DNA of 64,000 nt from Harmothoe impar (Eukaryota > Annelida > Polychaeta > Phyllodocida > Polynoidae): positions 2,728,001-2,792,000 of the forward strand of contig OX381705.1 of NCBI GenBank assembly GCA_947462335.1, given 5' to 3'. Each line of letters begins with the position of its first letter. Position 1 is the stretch's first letter. Both the position numbers and the translations under genes were made by a program. The notes beneath the pieces are model-generated. The model was not told the origin of the DNA and did not search any database. It saw only the letters and a list, made by a program, of their open reading frames with translations. Shown piece by piece: positions 57,122 to 64,000 of this stretch.

Positions 57122-58202
57122 GCAGGTCTAAGCAACGGCCGGGAACATAGTACATCCTGGATTGAAAAGTCCTCATTCCCGGGGTCTGTTACCCCCCCCC
57201 TCCTCCTCCAACCCCCCTCCACCACTCCCGCGTCCCGTTTCACCTCCCACCCACCCTCCACCGCTTCCCCGTCCCCTGTTTCACGGGTTTCTTTACTCTA
57301 TTCAAAGAAGGACTTGACAGGGGGGGGGGGTACAGCCTAGAGTGTCCGCACTCAAACCCTGCTGGCCCCAGCTTGCGACACTCAAAACTGAATGTGTATG
57401 TTCATGTAGGGTAGACTAACCTAAAGGTAACCACGTACCTTGACTCGCTTGAGATGTCCACCTTAATTATGTAGTTATTAATGTATGGTATTGTCTTAAT
57501 TTATCCTTTGCTGGAAAGAGTATCTCTTAGAGTCGGGACTGTGATACACAAAAACAGGGCTTATCATGCATGAATCCCTAATAAGGGTGCACTGTATCAT
57601 GAATGTGGTTTCTTTGGGTTGTGAGCAGCGGGACCTCGGGCCTGTAGTTGCCGGGTGGGGGGGGGGGAGTGGGGGGGGGGGAGGGGGCACTGACCATGGC
57701 CTAGTCACGGGGCATAGACTATGAATGTACTATTTTCAGTGTATCTCGGTTCACTTAACTCAATATTTCTAAGTTGCTCCAGAAGTGGCACCTTAGATCT
57801 TTTGGATTCACCTAGAATATGCATGTAGCTAGAATACTACCTACACAACTTTTTTCTAAAGTTTGGCAAAAAAATCATAATTGCTTTATAGTTGCAGTTG
57901 TCATAGATTTTCTCCCAATCTGTCCACATAAAGTCATTTCACACATTGTTGTAATCATCTAAATGCTATAAAAAATCGTAGGCATATGAACACATCACTT
58001 TGCATTGCATTAAATATCTTTGTAATTATCAAAACTGCAATGAAGCAGTCAAATTATAAGCTAATAAACTTAAGGTTTTATAAGTTTAGAATGACAGCCA
58101 TATATGAGGACGCTGCTATGGCTCACACTCTGGGTGTCCTCCGTAATGAGGACGCCCATGGAGGTAGCCATGGTGCAAGAAGCTGGAGTTGCCGGGACCT
58201 GC
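57122..58202. mobile_element. 1,081 bp non-autonomous DNA element with TTA duplication
   Basis: Units 0 and 1 run straight through CTCTCATAGTGTAC, while unit 2 is split here by 1,081 bases flanked by TTA on both sides (57,119-57,121 and 58,203-58,205). The ends are inverted repeats: GCAGGTCTAAGCAAC at the left and GCAGGTCCCGGCAAC (other strand) at the right. A 3 bp TTA duplication is typical of PIF/Harbinger elements. The interior has C- and G-runs but no transposase, so it would depend on an enzyme supplied elsewhere. Confidence 0.82.
57647..57688 (+). repeat. G-run cluster with G-quadruplex potential
   Basis: Four long runs of G separated by single T or A bases, inside the 57,122-58,202 element; the opposite C-rich run type occurs near 57,190-57,240. 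Length may be affected by sequencing error. Confidence 0.7.
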
Positions 58203-59815
58203 TTAGTGTACATCAGTCTGTCTCGCATGGGCAGTATATCCTAGGGAGTATCGAAAGGCTTAAACATTTATACCGGCAATATCAGAGACTGAGGCACAGT
58301 TAGCCAGTCCCCGGCCTAGTTCCTGAATTGCTTAGCTGGATCTATTTTACCTTTCAAGGTAGTGATTGGTTTCAAGGTCAACTACATAGGAATTTTGAAC
58401 TCTGCGAATCATTTGCATAGCTTTACCTATTCTTTCTGTACCTATATATAACCACACATGTCTCTTTGATTTAGGTATTGTTACAAAAGGATGTCAAACA
58501 CGACTTGCTGATATATTTGTTACTTAGCTTGTTTGCTGAATTGATGAGTTGCCGATGTAAATTTTTAACTCACCTGGAATAAATACAGACACAATATAAG
58601 TACACAGAATTATAAGGATTCATAGAAGGTAATTAAATAATAAAAGGTCTTGAAAGTGAGGATTTCCTTTCCGAGGATGATCTGTGAGTGTTTGATAACG
58701 TCAGGATTGACTAGTTGTGAGAGGTGGCTGATAGATGTCTCCATCTCTGATGATTTGATAAGATTACTCTCTGTCAAATCCATCACTGAGCTGAACAAAT
58801 TTATGGGATACCAAAGGGGAATGCATACAGTGGGGGATGGTTGAAGAGCATCATAACTCTTCATGAACGATTAAACCATGAATATTCTACATACAGAGAT
58901 CACCCAATCATACAAAGCCTGATGAAAAACTAAAATTATTTCAGTTTTGTATACTCTGGGGGAATAAATTACTGGAAAGTAATTTTAGGAAAAATAGCTT
59001 TGAATATCTTAGGTATCTGAATCTTTGGTCAAGCTATCCAACCGGTTGTAACTTTTACCAGAGTCTAGTGCCCCCTGCTGTGATTCATGGATCATTACCC
59101 ATGACACAGGTGCCTCCCTTCTAATATCCGACACTAGCCTCCAGTGCCTGCTTAAAGCATCATCAAAGTGAAGACACATTTTCCTTCACACCCTTTTTTT
59201 TTAGCTCAACATGATCCATCACTCCCCCTATGTATTCACCATTTTGTCAATATTTAAAAGATAGACAACTATGTGGTCATGTTGCCCCCTCTCGCTTTAA
59301 CACCCCTAGTTTGAAGATTTTGGTAAAACTGCAAACTGAACATACAAATAGAATTGCCAAATATTCCCTTTCCCCCTGCTAGTCATTTCTCTTTCTATCT
59401 GTCCGAAAAGCAGTTCTTTCAGTCTCCAACCATCTCTCACTTGACAAAATGAGACTCAGGAATTACTTTTACATTGCTTGCCAAGTAATATGACATTTAG
59501 GCATAGTCTAACCTCATAGCAAATGTAAAAGGCTCAAAAGTTATGACTTCTAGATATGCTTCTTTACTGCCTCAAACTGGCATCCTCACCTACTAAGAGA
59601 GATTAGGTTCAGTTCATAATAGATGAATGCTGTCAGGGGTTGTCCAGTCACTCTCCTGATGGGCGAGTGGGAGAACATACAATGTCTGGATGACTCGTAG
59701 GCCACCAGGTACAGTCTTGAAAGTCCAATAAAAGGTCCTGCTGGCTATGACTAGAACACAGTTTCCACTATGATGAACCATAGGATCTTCTCTGAGGCTA
59801 TATCAAACAGCCTAC

Positions 59816-62800
59816 TGCTTTTAACACCCTATATACAGCTGTTTAACAATAGCCTAAGGCAGACACCTATAACAGATAGATACATGAGGACTTTAGATGA
59901 CACTTAGAGGCTGCAGTATACATGATACAACAACATGGTAACAGTACAGTACACTGCCCCTAAGGCATAAGGATATCGTGCAACGATTAAACCAATCAAG
60001 TACACCACTAGGGACCTTTACTGACACAATATTATTTTTTTATTGTTGGCTTCTTCTTTCCTCGCCTAATGTTTAAGTTGGTCGTTGACGAAGGGCAATT
60101 TGGCATGTGTAGCAAGGTAATATCATAGTTTTTAATATCTAAAAAAGAAAACACCAGTGACAAGTGGTGTAATAGACTGATCCATTTTGTTCTCTATGTT
60201 CCCGTAAATAGTGGCTGCTTATCTAGTCCCTTATTGCCTGCACTGCTATCTGCCATCATCCACATCCATCTTGTACCCAATCAGTACAGCCATGTAGGCC
60301 GGGGGTGTTTACACCTTTCTAGATAGCGGGTGACTCTTTTTCTATCAACATCTGCTTTTACTGATATATTGGTTGTCATATAATTGTCCTTGTACCTCTA
60401 GTGTACTATAAACTTTAAATAGACCATGGTGATTTTCCTGAGCTGGGAGTGGATGCCAGGCAATATGTGGTGGTTAAGCAGGGATGTTCATCAGTGAAAA
60501 TCTACTCAGGCCTAGGCCCCTATCACTGCTATTATCCGGTAGATTAAAACAATAGAAAGCATACCCACAAATAGGGAATAACAAAGCCAATTAAAGGCAC
60601 CTTCACTTTGTCCTCACCAGGTGTAGGTGGCTAGTAGGGGTGTGGGATGAGCACAGAGCTCAGCAGCACGGGCCTGCATTTGGTATTGGCTGAACTTAAG
60701 ACGCTTAAAGTGCTTCCTTTAAGGTATCTTAATGTTGCTTGAATGCAAACATGCATGTAGTGAAAGGCACATTTATGCAGACAGAGTTACATAAGATGTC
60801 TGCCTAATGTGTGCACTGATGGCTACCATTGGAAATTGACATGGTATGCATGCTTACCCCATCATACATGCCCTAGAGCCTACTGTCCCTGTCTGTCAAT
60901 TAACTAAGTGAACAAGTGGATCAATGACACAGAGTCTGAACAAAAAGGCTGCTGCACGGATGAGTCTCCCCAGCTGATGTTCTAATCGGATTTTCATGGC
61001 TTTTTTTTACCTCCTAGTTCAGACATAAGGGCTAGAGTCTCAGTTTGCTAACCACGCTCATACACAACTCTCCGAGCACCTGACGACACATGACATTTTA
61101 AGTGAATGTCAATAATGGAGAACGAGAGGAGTGCTCTGTGTCAAATCAGTATTGACAGCTGAGGAATGTAGTATAGTTGGAGTAGATACTTCAGAAGTGG
61201 ACCTTCATAATGGGTCTTTTAAATTAATATAGCATTGTGTTCTAATATCTAATCAAAACATATCTTTTTCTTAACTCTTCATATGGATGCTAGATATCTT
61301 TGTACATCACCACTTCGGTTAAATCAGTTTACTTTTTTAAAAATAAAAACTGATGTGAACGACACTATTTCATTTGTATGGCTTTAGAGGGATTGTGATG
61401 TAGTCAATAGTTTAGGCTTAATGTCAGTAAACTTCCCCCATACCTCTTTTCAACAGCATATTTCAGCTCTAGACAGAGATGCAAGAGAATAAGAGTAAGG
61501 AACTGTATGGAGAGTGACTGTAAAAAGAGCAATCATTCTTGATCCAAAAGTAGACTAGAACAGTACTAGGAACATAAATGGGATGCATACAGTGATAATT
61601 GCTATTTAAATCATCCTTTACTGCATTCACTGCTGCTGTTTCATACACTTTCAGCATAAATAATCTCCTAAGATAGTGTTTTTAATTGCTTAGATCTTAG
61701 AGACTTTAGACTGGATAAATCAGTATTCATACCAATTAAGCAGGGCCCACAACCTATTAAAGTGTATTTAAATATAAATCCGGTTGCTGTTTTCATCTTT
61801 CGATTATATGTATACTGGGTCGTTGTCCTCTGGTATATCACAGTATCAATCTCAAGAATATATTCATACAGTACATAATGTGGCTGGCCCATTGTAAGAA
61901 ATAGATAAGTCTGAGCATCTCTTATTATTCCAAGTCTATGTTAGTATGGCAGCATAGGTGTATGTGCTCCATTTGCTCACTTCATGCACCACCTATGGGA
62001 AGGATATCCAGCCGCCTTACTTACTCCACATCAGGAAATCCTTCCACTTGGTACCCACCTTGATGATAAAAGGGGGATGAGTGGAGAAAGCAGGAAGATA
62101 ATGAGAAGAAGTCCCATGTAACATCAATCTTATACACATGTAATGCCATTTTATTTCTGGCACACTGCATACAGATCATAAAGGGACTCGTCAAGAGATC
62201 ACAGAGCCATTAATGTCCCTGTCTGGTACTCCCGCCAGACAGTTACTGTTACCACTTAGCACTTTGATCATCTATTTTGTCTATATGGCCCACTGTTTGC
62301 TGATGTAAACAAAGTAATAACCATCAAAGAAGGCTCAGTGCTCTATGAGAGGTATCTGTTTGCGAGCAATAACCAGTTTATCAACCAGTTATTACATTGT
62401 TGATACATGAAAAACAAGAAAGACAAACTGTCTGCATGTATTTCTCTTACTTTTGCTACAAATATCCTCTGATTGTTTGTATCATTGTGATAGGTTGGAA
62501 AATCTTGTGGTATAAAAAGTGCTAATACATCTTGCATTGTGGTCATGAAGTGTTGTGCATCTGATAGATCTATGCACTTTCCACAGCACACTTTGCTACC
62601 AAGGCACTCATAGCTTTACCCCCTACTTTATCATGTAGCAGTCTACCCTCATCCAGCCTTTAAGGCTATGAACACAGCATAGCCAGGGATGTAGTGGCCC
62701 ATCCACCGTTACTGTGGATGTTTTTATTAAAAGTATATTGCAGTTCCACTGTGTTGTAGAGCCACAGCTCTAGAAAAGCACACGAGGCAGCAGAGATGTG

Positions 62801-64000
62801 GGGGCCATATCCTCAGAGGTGCAGAGAGGCGGCACAGAGTGGACCCAGCGCACAGCGTCAATCTCAACCATTATATGTACCATGCACGGCTTGCATGAGC
62901 ACCCAATTTCAGCTAGAATGGTGCTGGGAGGATGTGATGGCTTCCTGAACACGTACAGCTCCAGGTTATCGCTCATAGCAGCCGTCACTGGCTGAGAGGA
63001 GTGTGTGGTGTGATAAAGACATGTATGGGTGCACAGAGAGGGCTGGGATGTATGTAGGGGAAGGGTTCAGTTTAGGACATGGAGGTGATGTATAGGCCAA
63101 CAGAGGCCACTTGGATACATGTGACTATATTGATCTGTGCCACCAATGTCTGGATGGAGATGTCTTTGCACCTGAATGCCTAGTTGCTTTCCCTTCCAGT
63201 AGGGCTAACTTACTCAGGCACTTACTTTTTATTCCTTCTTTTCTACTTCTTGCCTTCCTCAAGAGGAGCTTGGTGTCTGGCAGGTGTCTCAAATCAAAAT
63301 GTTATTAAAAAGCATTTGCAAAGATTAGTTGTCCAAATAACTGATTGTAGACTATTTCGGGAGTTACAGATGTAATCGGCCTCTGGTTTTCAGTTCGGCT
63401 ACGGGGTCGCACAATGAATGTTTGTAAATAAGATTGACTTGTACCAGTCTGGATATAAACTTGCTTTCTGCTTTTTTCCTCTGAAAAAAGGAGATATTTT
63501 AACCCTGACCTTATTTTTGCTGCTTAGTAAGAAAGTACCCTGTTTGGTTCTAAGGTAGCATAGAACACAATTGTCATTTCATCCAAATATTCCTGCAGAA
63601 TTCAATGATTTATTTAGCTTAGCTTCCGATAAAGACATGGAGTTGGATACTATGCTTGGTGATTGAACTGCAACTAGCGTCCATTTGCTGTTCTCGTCCC
63701 CTAGCGGAAGGATATCCAGCTGCCTCACTCACTCCGCACAAGGAAATCCTTCCACCTCCTACACAACTTGGTGATAAAAGGAGGAGCAGGGAGAGAGTAT
63801 GAAGATAAAGGGAAGAAATCCCATGTAATAGCAATCTGATACACCTGCAATGCCATCTTATTTCTGGCATGCGGTGGAGAGAACATAAAGCGACTCGTCA
63901 AGAGATCCCAGAGCTACATTAAAGTCCCTGTCTGGTACTGTTACTGTTTAGCACTTTGATCCCCTGCTACTATGCCCCTATGTTACCACACTCAGGCCAT
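59816..64000. repeat. Unit 3 of the 7.5 kb tandem duplication, cut by the window edge
   Basis: Fourth unit; follows unit 2 closely up to the edge (for example 63,111-63,900 is nearly identical to 54,593-55,380). It carries the same LINE remnant deletion as unit 1 (about 61,050). Subunits lie at about 61,995 and 63,710. The array continues beyond the window. No gene is supported. Confidence 0.85.

Larger units (their letters stand above)
50390..59815. repeat. Unit 2 of the 7.5 kb tandem duplication, enlarged by an insertion and a retained LINE piece
   Basis: Third unit, about 9.4 kb long. The extra length is explained by a LINE relic segment of about 0.8 kb lost from units 1 and 3 and by the 1,081 bp element at 57,122. 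Internal subunits lie at about 53,470 and 55,190. No gene is supported. Confidence 0.85.

Noticed and set aside
1..64000. tRNA, rRNA or other structured RNA genes
   Set aside because: I saw no convincing tRNA A/B-box pair or rRNA-like sequence by eye; a tRNAscan/Infernal run would be needed to exclude them.

Overview
The window looks like gene-poor, repeat-dominated DNA from a metazoan, probably an invertebrate. The evidence is an A+T-rich background, an intact two-ORF LINE retrotransposon with animal-type endonuclease and reverse transcriptase, an LTR-retrotransposon end, many small inverted-repeat DNA elements (MITE-like), a 5.4 kb minisatellite and long tandem duplications. I could not name the species. 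I see no host protein-coding gene, no rRNA or tRNA gene and no prokaryotic signal. The only convincing proteins are the two encoded by the LINE.

Layout. Positions 1-606 are the 5' end of a minus-strand LTR retrotransposon: a complete LTR, then a primer-binding site, with the body off the left edge. From about 625 to 29,600 the DNA consists of two diverged head-to-tail copies of a roughly 15 kb segment (copy A from 625, copy B from 15,636) and a partial third. The copies act as empty sites for each other. They show that a full-length LINE (2950-9219) and a 334 bp palindromic element with a TA duplication (9330-9663) entered copy A after the duplication. Further palindromic or inverted-repeat elements lie at 10,050-10,249, 14,510, 14,939, 20,819, 21,395, 22,409 and 24,370-25,360.

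Positions 29,801-35,164 hold a 62/52 bp minisatellite with an internal 2,054 bp higher-order period. Its flanks show that it expanded from inside one module of the surrounding dispersed repeat. From about 35,390 to the right edge there are three complete head-to-tail units and one truncated unit of a roughly 7.5 kb tandem duplication. These units carry a decayed LINE relic, a hAT-like MITE in the first unit and a 1,081 bp element with a TTA duplication in the third.

The main discovery candidate is the LINE. Its ORF1 protein joins a coiled coil, an RRM-like and C-terminal RNA-binding region typical of L1-type ORF1 proteins, and then a complete-looking NADAR domain (YbiA/NADAR superfamily, linked to ADP-ribose and reversal of guanine ADP-ribosylation), a glutamine-rich linker and an acidic tail. 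ORF2 supplies an APE-type endonuclease and a reverse transcriptase with all recognisable catalytic motifs. The 5' end carries a YY1-like AAGATGGCGG motif eight bases from the inferred first base, a layout also seen in mammalian L1.
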